From: an uncultured Gammaproteobacteria bacterium
Lineage (GTDB): Bacteria > Pseudomonadota > Gammaproteobacteria > SZUA-140
Length of the DNA stretch: 40,519 bases
Assembly: GCA_945787155.1 (NCBI GenBank)
Contig: CALZHD010000019.1
Coordinates: 1 to 40,519, forward strand
Direction of reading: 5' to 3'
Part shown: positions 1-9,580 of the stretch, in pieces
Numbering within the stretch: position 1 is the stretch's first letter
How the letters are laid out: each line of letters starts with the position of its first letter
Translations under genes and position numbers: made by a program
The notes under the pieces: generated by a model
Seen by the model: the letters and a program-made list of their open reading frames with translations, nothing else
Database searches by the model: none
Told to the model about the DNA's origin: nothing

Positions 1-54
1 AACTAGTGATATATTGATTCTTTTAATCCTGTTAGCGGATCTGCTTCCATTCAT
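1..54 (-). CDS. Start of an unidentified protein, cut by the left window edge
   Basis: On the minus strand an ATG at 54 follows a near-perfect Shine-Dalgarno GGAGGAA (plus-strand positions 61-67) by six bases. The frame stays open to the window edge, giving the 18 residues MNGSRSANRIKRINISLV. It begins 33 bases after the chemoreceptor stop codon on the same strand, so it is probably the next gene of that operon. Eighteen residues are too few to assign a family. A short basic stretch followed by a hydrophobic start would fit another membrane-anchored sensory protein, but that is only a guess. Confidence rests on the ribosome binding site and the tight spacing. Confidence 0.55.
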   Translation of the reverse strand, partial: MNGSRSANRIKRINISLV

Positions 55-87
55 TTTTCGTTCCTCCGAACTAGTTAACAACTAAAA

Positions 88-1752
88 TTACAACTTAAAT
101 TTATCAACAATGACATTTAAATCAGTGGATTCGTTATTTAATGCCTGCGAAAGATCATTTAATAACTCCGTCTGATTATTCGTTACTTCACTCAATTTAA
201 ACAAACCATGAACGGCATCATTGATGCCTTTCATCGCATGTTCCTGATCACTAAAAATGCTTACCACATCCTGCATATTTTCATGCATAAAGCCAGCCTG
301 CTCACAGGTAGAGGCAGTTTCCTCGGCCACCTTTGTCAGGCAATCAATATTCTCATGCGCCTCATTTACCGATGTCTCCAGCATACCGACAGCATTGCCG
401 ACACTTGACGAGATCGTGTCTACCAATACCGAGATTTCACTAGTAGCGCTTTCTGTACGTTGCGCAAGCTGCCGCACTTCATCGGCAACAACGGAAAATC
501 CACGCCCCTGCTCACCTGCACGAGCCGCCTCAATGGCTGCATTCAACGCCAATAAGTTTGTCTGGGCCGAGATATCTTTGATGGTTTGAGTGATAGATGT
601 AATTGTCGCTGCAGTTTCTGCAAGCTCCTTAGTGACCACTGCAGTTGCGCCCATATTTTCCTGGAATTTCTTAAAATTAATGACGGTCACCGATATCTGT
701 TTTTCGGTGCGCTCCGCTGTCTCAGAGGTCTGTTGTGCTTTTTCACCGACCATTTGCACCTGACTTATTGCCTGATGAATAGATCCAAGCACAATGCCCG
801 CATCATCTTTTATATTCTTCACGGCATCATGCAAACGTGTTGAAACCCCCTGGATTTCATACGCACCTTGCGCAACCTTTTCAGAATCACCACCAAGCTT
901 TACCGCACCTTGCTGGATACCCTGTATTGTCTTATGCAGATTTAATACAGTCATTTCCATGCCATTGATGATTCGTCCGATTTCATCTTTTCCTGCCTTT
1001 TCCAGCGTAATGGTTAGATCACCATTCGCCAAAGCATCCATTGATGCTTCAAGTTTTGAAAGCGGTCTGGACATTAACCTGGACATAATAAAGCTCACAA
1101 TCAGCGCAATCAAAATGACAATGCCACTAATACCCACTAACAACAGATTTGTTTTATGACCTGCCTCAGCACGTTCAGCACTAACCTTGGTAATTTCTTG
1201 CTGTTCATGACTAATTTTGTCCTTTTCCTGCTCAACAAGTAATACGGAAAGCTCCTCAATACGCATCATTGACCCGGACATCTCTTTAAGGTTTTGCAGT
1301 GCCAATTCATCATCATCTTTTCGCGCCGCTTTAATCACTTCCATCTTTTTTGGTTTTATCTCTTCAATGAGATTAGCTAGCTCAATCACTGCATCGTTTC
1401 CTGCCAATGCTGATTGAAGATGTTGAATATTTTCATCTAGCAGTGATGACGCCTGAATTGCTTTGATGGCGGCCTGTCGGGCATCTTTCCGCGATGGAGC
1501 ACTGATCGTCTCGGCTTGAGCACGCGCCATGTCGAGTATCCCTATACGCGTATTAGCAGCAGCTTGCATACGCACCTGGGCGCTTTCGAAAGCAATTTGC
1601 ATTCCCTGTGTGGCACTCTCCATCTCAATATTTTGCTTATAGATGGTATACCCACCAAGCGCACCGATAGCGATTAACGACAACACAAAAAATCCAGCAA
1701 ATCCTAAAATTTTTGATTGCCAGCTGATATTAGACAAGAAAGTCCCTATCAT
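88..1752 (-). CDS. Methyl-accepting chemotaxis protein
   Basis: This 554-aa transmembrane chemoreceptor would signal to CheA/CheW. The order is cytoplasmic start, TM1 about residues 15-37, a mostly helical sensory region about 40-200 rich in Ala/Glu/Lys, TM2 about 203-223, a HAMP domain to about 275 and a long coiled-coil signalling domain. The signalling tip is recognisable as [20 protein letters not shown] followed by [19 protein letters not shown], the most conserved stretch of the family. The sensory domain has no PAS or Cache motif that I can see and looks like a four-helix bundle. The ligand is unknown. The ATG has a modest GGA ribosome site. Another gene starts 33 bases downstream, suggesting an operon. 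Confidence 0.95.
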   Translation of the reverse strand: MIGTFLSNISWQSKILGFAGFFVLSLIAIGALGGYTIYKQNIEMESATQGMQIAFESAQVRMQAAANTRIGILDMARAQAETISAPSRKDARQAAIKAIQASSLLDENIQHLQSALAGNDAVIELANLIEEIKPKKMEVIKAARKDDDELALQNLKEMSGSMMRIEELSVLLVEQEKDKISHEQQEITKVSAERAEAGHKTNLLLVGISGIVILIALIVSFIMSRLMSRPLSKLEASMDALANGDLTITLEKAGKDEIGRIINGMEMTVLNLHKTIQGIQQGAVKLGGDSEKVAQGAYEIQGVSTRLHDAVKNIKDDAGIVLGSIHQAISQVQMVGEKAQQTSETAERTEKQISVTVINFKKFQENMGATAVVTKELAETAATITSITQTIKDISAQTNLLALNAAIEAARAGEQGRGFSVVADEVRQLAQRTESATSEISVLVDTISSSVGNAVGMLETSVNEAHENIDCLTKVAEETASTCEQAGFMHENMQDVVSIFSDQEHAMKGINDAVHGLFKLSEVTNNQTELLNDLSQALNNESTDLNVIVDKFKL

Positions 1753-2052
1753 ACTAAATCCTGTATTGTCTTAAATTCCATACTTAAATGATTTCTATCA
1801 CCCATGCCACTTTTAGCGTTCCCTTTATTAAAATAATTAACACTTTTTTCAGAATGATTTACTTGCCAAGTCATTTGGGTTTTATAATGCTTTAGATATT
1901 GCCTAAAGTTTTCGAATACAACATAAATGCATGTGCTAGCATCCTAAAATTAATTCAAAACAGATAATAATAATCGTGATTGTGAATGCATCAATAAAAG
2001 ATAGAGCCGTTCAAATGGCATGTCGCCAACCAATTTCCATAAGGTTATTGTC
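1753..2052. other. Divergent intergenic region, no gene seen
   Basis: About 300 AT-rich bases separate the divergent chemoreceptor and the RsuA-like gene, so promoters for both should lie here. A TATAAT hexamer sits at 1883-1888 on the plus strand, but the best -35 partner at 17-bp spacing (TACTTG) is weak. I found no convincing sigma28 flagellar promoter for the chemoreceptor. No open frame with a ribosome site is present. Confidence 0.4.
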
Positions 2053-2772
2053 ATGAGTGAGCCGATACGTCTTTCCAAACGTTTAATCGAGTTGATCCAC
2101 TGTTCACGCAGTGAGGCGGAGCGATATATTGAAGGTGGCTGGGTGCTGGTCGATGGTGAGATTGTGGATCAACCACAATTCAAGGTACTAGATCAAAAAG
2201 TAACATTGCACCCTGAGGCCACATTAGCACCCTGTCCACCAGTGACCATTCTGCTACACCAGCCCACCGGGTTTGATGTCGATAATCCTACTGCGGCACT
2301 GTCACTGATTACACCCGAAACCCGTGCATCTGATGATAATTCTGGTATTCGCACCCTCAAACGCCACTTTTCCAGACTAAAACCGACTGCGCCACTTGAA
2401 GCAGGCGCAACGGGACTGGTCGTTTTTTCTCAGGATGGACGCGTGGTACGCAGGCTGGTTGAAGATGCCAATAAGAATGAGCAAGAGTACATCGTTGAGG
2501 TGAGTGGTGAAATCGCCTCCGATGGACTTGAGCGACTCAATGCGGCCATGAAGCTTGATGGCTGGAAACTGCCTGCCGCCAAGGTTAGCTGGCAAAACGA
2601 GATCCGCCTGCGCTTTGCGCTCAAGAATGTGCGACCAGGCCAGATTGAGTTTATGTGCCAGAGTGTCGGGCTGACAATCGAAGCGATGATGCGTATTCGC
2701 ATTGGTCGTGTGTCGATGGCGAAGTTGCCGCCAGGGCAGTGGCGTTATCTACCGACAGGCGTATTGTTTTGA
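2053..2772 (+). CDS. RsuA/RluF-family pseudouridine synthase homologue with Glu at the catalytic Asp position
   Basis: This is a 239-aa protein with an N-terminal S4 RNA-binding domain (about residues 5-60, containing SRSEAERYIEGGWVLVDG) and a pseudouridine-synthase fold after it. Members isomerise uridine in rRNA or tRNA using an invariant Asp in GRLDxxTxGL. Here the aligned stretch is APLEAGATGLVVFSQDG, so residue 116 is Glu and the preceding Gly-Arg are also lost. The later motifs (EQEYIVEV, LTIEAMMRIRIG, LPPGQWRYL) are well kept. The ATG at 2053 is preferred over one at 2020 because it has AAGG eight bases upstream and begins directly with the S4 domain. It may be an RNA-binding pseudoenzyme or use altered chemistry. 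The gene converges on the RIO kinase with a 16-bp gap. Confidence 0.85.
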   Translation: MSEPIRLSKRLIELIHCSRSEAERYIEGGWVLVDGEIVDQPQFKVLDQKVTLHPEATLAPCPPVTILLHQPTGFDVDNPTAALSLITPETRASDDNSGIRTLKRHFSRLKPTAPLEAGATGLVVFSQDGRVVRRLVEDANKNEQEYIVEVSGEIASDGLERLNAAMKLDGWKLPAAKVSWQNEIRLRFALKNVRPGQIEFMCQSVGLTIEAMMRIRIGRVSMAKLPPGQWRYLPTGVLF

Positions 2773-2788
2773 TGAGCGATGGCATTCA

Positions 2789-3646
2789 TTACACCTCCTC
2801 TCTCGCCTCCTGTTCTCGCCGGCGGCGTTCAAACTCTTCTTGCTGTGCAGCGTCGATCACTTTCAATACATCTTCAACATCAGCGACGATCGTGCTCTCT
2901 GCAAAGTCGCCAGTGAGTTCAATCTCCGGATAAAGCGTGGCGCTTTCGTAATGACTCCAAATTTCCCTGTCGTAAGCGGTAGTCAACAACTCAGGGGCGT
3001 ACTGGCCAAAGTAGGCCCTCATGTTGTTGACGTCGCGTGCCAGCATCATACGGGCGCTGTTGTTACCTGCGGCATTCACCGCCTGCGGTAAATCAATGAT
3101 CACAGGGCCAGTGTCATCAATCAGGACATTAAACTCGGAGAGATCACCATGAACCAGGCCTGCACAGAGCATCCGAACCACTTCGTTAATCAGCCTGCCA
3201 TGGTATTCCAGCGCCTGCTCAGGGCTGAAGCTGACCTCGCTGAGACGTGGCGCGGCATAGCCGTCGTTACCGATGATGAGCTCCATCAGTAACACACCGT
3301 CAATAAAACCATAGGGCTGGGGCACACGCACACCGGCGGCAGCAAGTCGATAGAGTGCATCCACCTCCGCACTGAGCCACGCCGCTTCGCTCTCTTTCTG
3401 GCCATAATGGGTGCGCTTCTGCATCGCACGAGCACGGCGGCTATTGCGAGACGTTCGCCCCTCCTGGTACTGTACAGCCTGCTTGAAACTACGTTGATTG
3501 GCCTCTTTATAGACCTTGGCACAGCGGACAAATTCGCCACAGCGAACCATATAGACCTGAGCCTCTTTACCACTCTTTAACTGACAGATGATCTCATCGA
3601 CCAGTCCATCATCGATGAGTGGATTCAATCGCTTTGGTATCTTCAT
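2789..3646 (-). CDS. RIO1-like serine/threonine protein kinase
   Basis: This 285-aa cytoplasmic kinase has RIO rather than eukaryotic-type motifs. A short P-loop SGKEAQVY lies at 25-32, an ATP-binding Lys at 44 in CAKVYK, the catalytic loop HGDLSEFN at 166-173 with Asp168, and the metal-binding Asp185 in IIDLPQAV, the RIO equivalent of DFG. Bacterial RIO1-like proteins of this length occur in many proteobacteria; their substrates are mostly unknown. The C terminus is charged and probably helical. A 54-aa basic protein gene lies 69 bases upstream on the same strand and may share its transcript. All catalytic residues are present, so an active enzyme is expected. Confidence 0.9.
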   Translation of the reverse strand: MKIPKRLNPLIDDGLVDEIICQLKSGKEAQVYMVRCGEFVRCAKVYKEANQRSFKQAVQYQEGRTSRNSRRARAMQKRTHYGQKESEAAWLSAEVDALYRLAAAGVRVPQPYGFIDGVLLMELIIGNDGYAAPRLSEVSFSPEQALEYHGRLINEVVRMLCAGLVHGDLSEFNVLIDDTGPVIIDLPQAVNAAGNNSARMMLARDVNNMRAYFGQYAPELLTTAYDREIWSHYESATLYPEIELTGDFAESTIVADVEDVLKVIDAAQQEEFERRRREQEAREEV

Positions 3647-3715
3647 TTAACGCTTAATTGATTGTCAGGCAATCGTCGAACACGCTGACATAGAGGGCTG
3701 TATATACAGTCGCGA

Positions 3716-3880
3716 TCAAACCTCATCGACGGATGACAGTAACGGTTCATCAACTGAAGGCTGTTCTGCCTCAGCAGCCTGCTTTTGCGCCTCAGCCTTC
3801 AGCTGGCGCTTCTCTTCTTTTTTCTGTTTCTTTGCAATATCACGCTGACGCTTTGCATATGCATAATTGGGCTTGGCCAT
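3716..3880 (-). CDS. 54-aa basic, helical conserved-type small protein
   Basis: The frame runs from ATG at 3880 to TGA at 3716-3718. It encodes a 54-aa protein starting MAKPNYAYAKRQRDIAKKQK, followed by a Lys/Glu/Gln/Ala-rich helix and an acidic tail ending SSVDEV. An AAAGAG-type ribosome site lies just upstream. I recognise the MAKPNYxxxKRQRDxAKK start as a widespread small proteobacterial protein of unknown function; a nucleic-acid or ribosome association is plausible from charge alone but not shown. It is on the same strand as the RIO kinase gene and 69 bases from it, so the two are probably co-transcribed. Confidence 0.75.
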   Translation of the reverse strand: MAKPNYAYAKRQRDIAKKQKKEEKRQLKAEAQKQAAEAEQPSVDEPLLSSVDEV

Positions 3881-4268
3881 TTACTATTCTCTTTATTTAA
3901 ATTTAAGGGTGGATGCGAACCATCCATTGAAAATTCACATTAATTGCGACATAACACAGCTTTTGCGAGCTCTCGCCTGAATACGGTCGATTTTAACCTT
4001 TTATTTAGACTAAGACTATACATCTACTTATTTGACGACGTTAGTTGAACTTCGATCTCTTATTAACGTCAAATTAAAGATGTTATTATAGCGATATATG
4101 GGTAATATTTACCTGTAGATGATAACAAGTTGTTGTAATTCAAGGCTTCTTCTATATGATTAAGCTCGTCAGCAGAGAACTGGTCAAAAGCTGGAAAAAC
4201 CAGCCGATAATAATATAATGAATTGATCCAGACACTATTGCTTAAATCACCTCACGTAAAATAAGCCT
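3881..4268. other. Divergent intergenic region between the small protein gene and prc
   Basis: These 388 AT-rich bases hold no convincing gene. There is a small inverted repeat GGTAA-TAT-TTACC around 4108-4121 and a short GGATG/CATCC hairpin near 3910-3925 in the leader of the 54-aa gene. Promoters for both flanking genes should be here, but I could not find a -35/-10 pair good enough to mark. Confidence 0.35.
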
Positions 4269-6380
4269 ATGATCATAAAAAATATCACACTGTTCACTCT
4301 GCTAGTCTTCTCAGCATTACCACTCTCTGCGACTAGCACGGCATTAGATCCTTTACCTGAGCACAGCTTCTCTGCGATCCTTGTTGCCAAATACATCACA
4401 CAATTTCACTATAAAGAAAACACTCTGAACGATGACCAGTCCAAAGCAATTCTGACGCAGTATATTGCTTCGCTAGACCCCAACCGCAACATCTTTACAG
4501 CTGAAGATATTACCTCGTTTAACCGTTATAACACTGTTCTCGATGACGCACTTCGCAAAGGTGATCTGGCCCCAGCCTTCACCATCTTCCGTTTATTCAA
4601 TCAGCGCCGTATCGAGCGTGCGGAATATGCGCTCAAGCGACTGGAGCAACCCTTCGACTTTACCCTGAGTGAAGAGTATCTGTTTGATCGAGCAGAGGCG
4701 ACATGGCCTAAAGACAAAAAAGCATTAGATGAAATCTGGCGCAAACGTGTCAAAAACGATGTGCTGAGCCTATCGCTAGCCAATAAAAGCGATGAAGAAC
4801 TCAAAAAGACGCTACGTAAACGCTACCAGCGTTACAAAACCCGTTCAGACCAGATGAAAGCGGAAGATGTATACGAGGCGTTTATTAATGCCTATCTAAC
4901 CTCCATTGAGCCACACACCGCCTACTTTTCACCGCGCACCTCGGAAAATTTCAATATCAACATGCGACTCTCTCTTGAGGGCATCGGTGCCGTACTGCAA
5001 ACTGTTGGTGACTACACCGTGGTTAAAAAAACGGTTCCTGGCGGGCCTGCGGATCTCAGCGGACAGTTTCATCCCGAAGACCGCATTAGTGGCGTTGGCC
5101 AGGGGAACGATGGAGTGATTGAAGATGTTATCGGCTGGCGTATCGACGATGTCGTCGACCTTATCCGCGGCCCCAAAAATACAGTGGTACGTTTGCAGGT
5201 ACTTCCCAAGGGTGACGAGGATGGGGCCGGTAAGATCGTCACTATTACCCGTGACAAAATCAAACTAGAAGAGCAACACGCCAAAAAGTCTATTATCGAA
5301 ATAGAAAACGGCGGTCATCAGTCTCGCATCGGTATTATCACCATCCCAACCTTTTACATGGATTTTGAGGCCGCAAGACGCGGCGATAAAGATTATGTCA
5401 GTACCACTCGCGACACCCGCAAGTTGCTTGAAGAATTAAAAGCAGCAAACGTTGATGGCGTCGTCATTGACCTGATTAACAACGGCGGCGGTTCACTACC
5501 AGAGGCCATCTCCCTCACCGGCCTGTTTATTAAGTCAGGCCCGGTGGTACAAGTGCGTGACAGCGATAACAAACTTGATATCAATGAAGACACCGATGAT
5601 GGTATCGCCTATGACGGTCCTGTTGCTGTACTGGTCAATCGTTTCAGCGCCTCCGCATCAGAAATTTTTGCTGGTGCAATGCAGGACTACGGACGCGCTA
5701 CGATTTTAGGTGAAACTACTTACGGTAAAGGCACAGTACAACAGATGCTGGATTTAAATCGCCACGCACCCAATGACATCGCAACATTAGGCCAACTAAA
5801 ACTAACCATGGCCCAGTTCTTCCGCGTAAACGGCGACAGCACACAAAACCGCGGCGTTATCCCTGATATAACCTTTCCCACCGCCGCAGTCAGCGCCGAA
5901 CAAGGTGAAAGCTCACTGAAAAACGCCCTTCCCTGGGCGCGTATAAAGGCAGCCAACTTTGTGCCATATAATCGCCACCACACCGACCTGACAACTGTAA
6001 AAGTACATCATCAAAAGCGTGTTCAAACAGACAGCGGATTTAAATATCTACTCGCTCAAGCAGATGTGCGTAAAGAAGCACTCGCTAAAACATCGGTCAC
6101 ACTACTAAAAACAGCACGCAAAGCAGAAAGAGACAAACAGGAAAACGAAAACCTGGAACGCATCAATCACTTTCGCACATCGATAGGGCTGGCACCTAAC
6201 GAGCTAAGTGATCTTGAGGATAATAGCGAGGTCAGCAATGTCGAGGATGAAAACTTTTTAGAGAAGGTTAAGCAGATTCAACTAAAAGAAGCCGCAGCCA
6301 TATTAGCTGACTTAATCCACTCACCTCAAATACAGGAAAAATTCACCCAAAGCACCATAAATTCTCCAAATAAACTTTAG
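4269..6380 (+). CDS. prc: Tail-specific (C-terminal processing) periplasmic protease Prc
   Basis: This is a 703-aa S41-family serine protease that trims or degrades envelope proteins with exposed nonpolar C termini. A signal peptide covers about residues 1-23. An N-terminal helical domain of the Prc/DUF3340 kind follows, then a PDZ domain (about 235-330) and the S41 core. The catalytic Ser/Lys dyad is visible: Ser462 in FSASASEIFAGA and Lys487 in TYGKGTVQ, 25 residues apart as in E. coli Prc, with Asp473 between them. The C-terminal charged domain completes the family's usual length of about 680-700 residues. The gene stands alone, convergent with the ATPase gene. The start is the first ATG and gives a proper signal peptide. 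Confidence 0.95.
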   Translation: MIIKNITLFTLLVFSALPLSATSTALDPLPEHSFSAILVAKYITQFHYKENTLNDDQSKAILTQYIASLDPNRNIFTAEDITSFNRYNTVLDDALRKGDLAPAFTIFRLFNQRRIERAEYALKRLEQPFDFTLSEEYLFDRAEATWPKDKKALDEIWRKRVKNDVLSLSLANKSDEELKKTLRKRYQRYKTRSDQMKAEDVYEAFINAYLTSIEPHTAYFSPRTSENFNINMRLSLEGIGAVLQTVGDYTVVKKTVPGGPADLSGQFHPEDRISGVGQGNDGVIEDVIGWRIDDVVDLIRGPKNTVVRLQVLPKGDEDGAGKIVTITRDKIKLEEQHAKKSIIEIENGGHQSRIGIITIPTFYMDFEAARRGDKDYVSTTRDTRKLLEELKAANVDGVVIDLINNGGGSLPEAISLTGLFIKSGPVVQVRDSDNKLDINEDTDDGIAYDGPVAVLVNRFSASASEIFAGAMQDYGRATILGETTYGKGTVQQMLDLNRHAPNDIATLGQLKLTMAQFFRVNGDSTQNRGVIPDITFPTAAVSAEQGESSLKNALPWARIKAANFVPYNRHHTDLTTVKVHHQKRVQTDSGFKYLLAQADVRKEALAKTSVTLLKTARKAERDKQENENLERINHFRTSIGLAPNELSDLEDNSEVSNVEDENFLEKVKQIQLKEAAAILADLIHSPQIQEKFTQSTINSPNKL

Positions 6381-6633
6381 GAGAACAACTAAGTTTGTCA
6401 CGCCAGAAAAAACTTCATATTTGATGTTACGGCTCAAGTACAAGCCAGATTTTTAGACCCAGCGCCTTGATTCAGTCATATCCAATCATTGACTTCCATC
6501 TTTGAGCCTGGCGCAAGAGATGTCGGGGTGTTTCGATAAACTCCATTACCGCTGTGTCCATGGCTCAAAAATACTTTTAGACTCATGCCACTACGGTTTT
6601 GAGCTGGACATGATTAAAAACACATACCTTTAA

Positions 6634-9114
6634 TTACTTGATACCAAGCAAGCATATTTGTGCAAAATCAGTATGCCCTTGTATGATTTTTTCTATTCCA
6701 TCCTGGCGTAGTGTCCTCATCCCACTATTCAGTGCTTTTTTATGGATTTCGCTCGCTGGCGCTCGCTCTAAAATCATCTTTTTTAGATCTGCTGTAGTAA
6801 CAAGTAACTCATGTAATCCAATACGTCCAAGATAGCCAGTATTGTTGCATTCATGACAACCTACTGACCGATAGAGCATAAGATCCCCATTTGTGCCAAA
6901 TAAGCTTATCCAATCTTTAATATGCACTTGAGCTATTTCATCTCGATGCTGTTGCCCTGCATCATCAGGCATCAATTCCTGACAATAGGTTGAGGCCAGG
7001 TGTTGCAGCTCATTCATCGATGGTTTATAAGCCTCCTTACAAGAAGTGCAAAGTTTTTTCGCTAAACGTTGAGCCAAGACCCCGATCAATGCATCTGCAA
7101 AGTTAAACCCATCCATCCCCATATCTAAAAGACGTGTAATGCTCTCCGGCGCACTGTTTGTATGTAATGTAGAAAACACCATATGCCCGGTAAGTGATGC
7201 CTCAATACCCATACCAGCAGTCTCTCTGTCTCGCATCTCACCGACCATAATTATGTCGGGGTCCGCACGCAGAAAAGCACGCATGGCAGCAGGAAAATCA
7301 AGCCCGATCCGAGGGTTAACTTGAACCTGTCGAAGCCCTTCCTGAGTAATTTCGACCGGATCTTCTGCTGTCCATATCTTTCGTTCTGAGTCATTCAAAT
7401 GACCAAGTATTGAATGAAGTGTCGTAGTTTTACCTGAGCCTGTGGGACCGCATACCAAAAAAAGACCATAAGGGTGACTAATGGCAGCCAGCAGCTTCTC
7501 ATGGTTTTCAGTACTCAAGCCAAGTGCGTTAACAGGTATACTCTTGCCACTCGACAATATTCTCATTACCACATCTTCTAATCCAGCAGATGTTGGTAAT
7601 GTGGCAACTCTTAATTCAATACCCGCTGGACCAAACTCACGAAAATTTATCTTTCCATCCTGCGGTTTTCGGCGTTCTGAAATGTCAAGGCGCGCCATAA
7701 TTTTTATACGAGAAATCAGTGCGTGTCGATATTCAGGATCATACTTCTGATAAACAAACAGCGTACCGTCTTTACGAAATCGAACAACAAGTTTATGTTT
7801 TTCCGGGTTAGGCTCAATGTGGATATCTGAAGCCCCCTGATGATAGGCATCAAGAATAATCTGATTAATAATATTGACAACGACATTATCATTAACCTCA
7901 ATATTATCTTTGATACTAAAATCAGCCTGAAATGGTACTTTATCATTCCCCCCAGGCATCTTATCAAGACTCCCTGAGACTGCCATCGGATCTGATACCT
8001 CCGACACAGCGGTAATCAAGTCTCCAGTCGAGTAATAACATTGCAAGGCCCAGGCAATCTCGCTTGATAATGCCATGACAGGCTCAATATATTTATTTGC
8101 ATGAAACCGAAGTGCATCAAGGGCTTCCCAATCCATCGGGTTTTCAAGTGCTACTGCTAACTTTCCATCAAACAGGTAAAGAGGAATAATTTTATATTGA
8201 AATGCAAGGCTAGCGGGCACTTCTCTAACAACCTGCGGGGTCACCTTAAACTCACGTAGATTAACAAACGGTATCCCCAGTTTTTTCGCCAATGCCATTT
8301 GTATTTGCTCACTTGTAACCACCCCTTTTTCTATCAGAATTTTTCCCAGTGGCTTATTTCGCTCATTTTTTTGCTCATGCAGTGCTTGTTTTAGCTCTTC
8401 CTGAGTAATAAGTTTTTCGCTAATCAGGATTTCGCCCAACTTAAGATTTGGCATTCCTTTTTGCTGCTTTAAAGCATTTACCAACTGCTTAGCATTGACA
8501 ATTTCTTTGCTGACCAGATACTCACCGAGAGGACGCGTGCGCATACTATTTTGTTGATCCAGAGCATCCCTGATAATTTCTCTAGAGACCCCTTGTTCTT
8601 TGATTAATGTTTCGCCAATCTGCTCACCAATCTGTTTGCTTTCAATCGAACTTTGCGGAATAAAATAGTGAACATATAACTTTACTTCCTTGCCTTCATC
8701 ATGCTGTTTAAACAAATGAACGCCATTTTTATCTATGCGTGACCCATATGTTTTTCCTGCCACCTTACTTTTATTTTTGAACACCACGACAAAATCCTGA
8801 AGCGCCTGAGAGTTTTCCATCAAGATATTTGCGTTGTATTGTGTTTTAGACTCAATCGTGAGCTGAAATGGACTGCTGAAAATTAACATTTTAAGATCGC
8901 TCATAACAATCTCACTCACTTTATTCAAAGCTGTCACGTTGATTTTTATTAGTGCATTCTGAGTATCAAGACAGGTTATTACACCATCGATTTTTTGATC
9001 ATTGATCAGATATGCAGTAACCGGAAGATCCACCAGCACTGTGACATTATCTATACTGGATAATGGTGGCAGTGGCAATTCAATAGAGTTGCCCATCAAA
9101 CCTCCATCTTCCAT
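6634..9114 (-). CDS. GspE/PilB-type secretion or pilus ATPase with four MshEN-type motifs
   Basis: This 826-aa AAA ATPase belongs to the type II secretion/type IV pilus family. The C-terminal half has Walker A GPTGSGKT (556-563), Asp box TAEDPVE (582-588), Walker B PDIIMVGEMRD (619-629), His box GHMVFSTLHT (643-652) and a zinc-type C689-x2-C692...C753-x2-C756 pair. The N-terminal 160 residues are beta-rich and unrecognised. Residues 165-278 hold four 24-residue motifs at an exact 30-residue period (starts 165, 195, 225, 255), each like the c-di-GMP-binding MshEN motif (LGxxLhxxxhhxxxxLxxALxxQ). A GspE_N-like domain follows (about 280-365). No pilus or secretion partners are nearby. A divergent EAL protein lies beyond the intergenic region. 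Confidence 0.9.
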   Translation of the reverse strand: MEDGGLMGNSIELPLPPLSSIDNVTVLVDLPVTAYLINDQKIDGVITCLDTQNALIKINVTALNKVSEIVMSDLKMLIFSSPFQLTIESKTQYNANILMENSQALQDFVVVFKNKSKVAGKTYGSRIDKNGVHLFKQHDEGKEVKLYVHYFIPQSSIESKQIGEQIGETLIKEQGVSREIIRDALDQQNSMRTRPLGEYLVSKEIVNAKQLVNALKQQKGMPNLKLGEILISEKLITQEELKQALHEQKNERNKPLGKILIEKGVVTSEQIQMALAKKLGIPFVNLREFKVTPQVVREVPASLAFQYKIIPLYLFDGKLAVALENPMDWEALDALRFHANKYIEPVMALSSEIAWALQCYYSTGDLITAVSEVSDPMAVSGSLDKMPGGNDKVPFQADFSIKDNIEVNDNVVVNIINQIILDAYHQGASDIHIEPNPEKHKLVVRFRKDGTLFVYQKYDPEYRHALISRIKIMARLDISERRKPQDGKINFREFGPAGIELRVATLPTSAGLEDVVMRILSSGKSIPVNALGLSTENHEKLLAAISHPYGLFLVCGPTGSGKTTTLHSILGHLNDSERKIWTAEDPVEITQEGLRQVQVNPRIGLDFPAAMRAFLRADPDIIMVGEMRDRETAGMGIEASLTGHMVFSTLHTNSAPESITRLLDMGMDGFNFADALIGVLAQRLAKKLCTSCKEAYKPSMNELQHLASTYCQELMPDDAGQQHRDEIAQVHIKDWISLFGTNGDLMLYRSVGCHECNNTGYLGRIGLHELLVTTADLKKMILERAPASEIHKKALNSGMRTLRQDGIEKIIQGHTDFAQICLLGIK

Positions 9115-9385
9115 TTTATTATCGATTTATTCATATAAGACATAGAATTTTATTTATCCAGAATAATCCCACGTTTTATAAAAAACGGGAACACGAGCCT
9201 GTTATTGGGCCAGTCTGTTCACAAACCCATTAAATGGTTTTCGGCATGCGATCCGGAAACTCGATCATAAATCGACTCAAAGTGGCACGCTTTACCTTAT
9301 TGACGCTCTAAGATAAGTATCTTATTTGTTCTGTGTTGACGTTCTGAGTGATAACACCATGTTTATCTACAACTAAATATCATAA
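9115..9385. other. Intergenic region with a 16-bp palindrome
   Basis: No gene is seen between the ATPase start and the mobile element. A perfect dyad TAAGATA-AG-TATCTTA lies at 9309-9324. Two near-copies of TTGACGYTCTRAG start at 9300 and 9336. Either could be a regulator site for the divergent ATPase and EAL genes, but no regulator can be assigned. Confidence 0.35.
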
Positions 9386-9580
9386 GGAACCTCTGATTAA
9401 TTCTGGACGGATAGAAATGAGAGCCAAAATATTCAAATGCGAAGTGCCTTGGGGTGCAAGGCGCTAATCGCCAGTAATACCCAAGGGGCACACTGTAGCG
9501 GGCCTATTGCTAAGATTAGCAACGCAGCAGTTGGATATTTTGGGCTCATAGCTGCCATTCATGAATTAATCAGAGGTTCC
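9386..9580. mobile_element. 195-bp MITE-like element with 18-bp perfect inverted ends
   Basis: The ends are perfect 18-bp inverted repeats, GGAACCTCTGATTAATTC at 9386-9403 and its complement at 9563-9580. They are flanked by a 4-bp direct repeat ATAA (9382-9385 and 9581-9584) that looks like a target-site duplication. No transposase fits in the 159-bp interior, so this is a non-autonomous element or an internally deleted insertion sequence. Ends beginning GGAACCTCTGA with short target duplications recall IS5-like elements, but the family assignment is from memory and uncertain. It lies upstream of the EAL gene and may have changed that gene's promoter. Confidence 0.8.
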
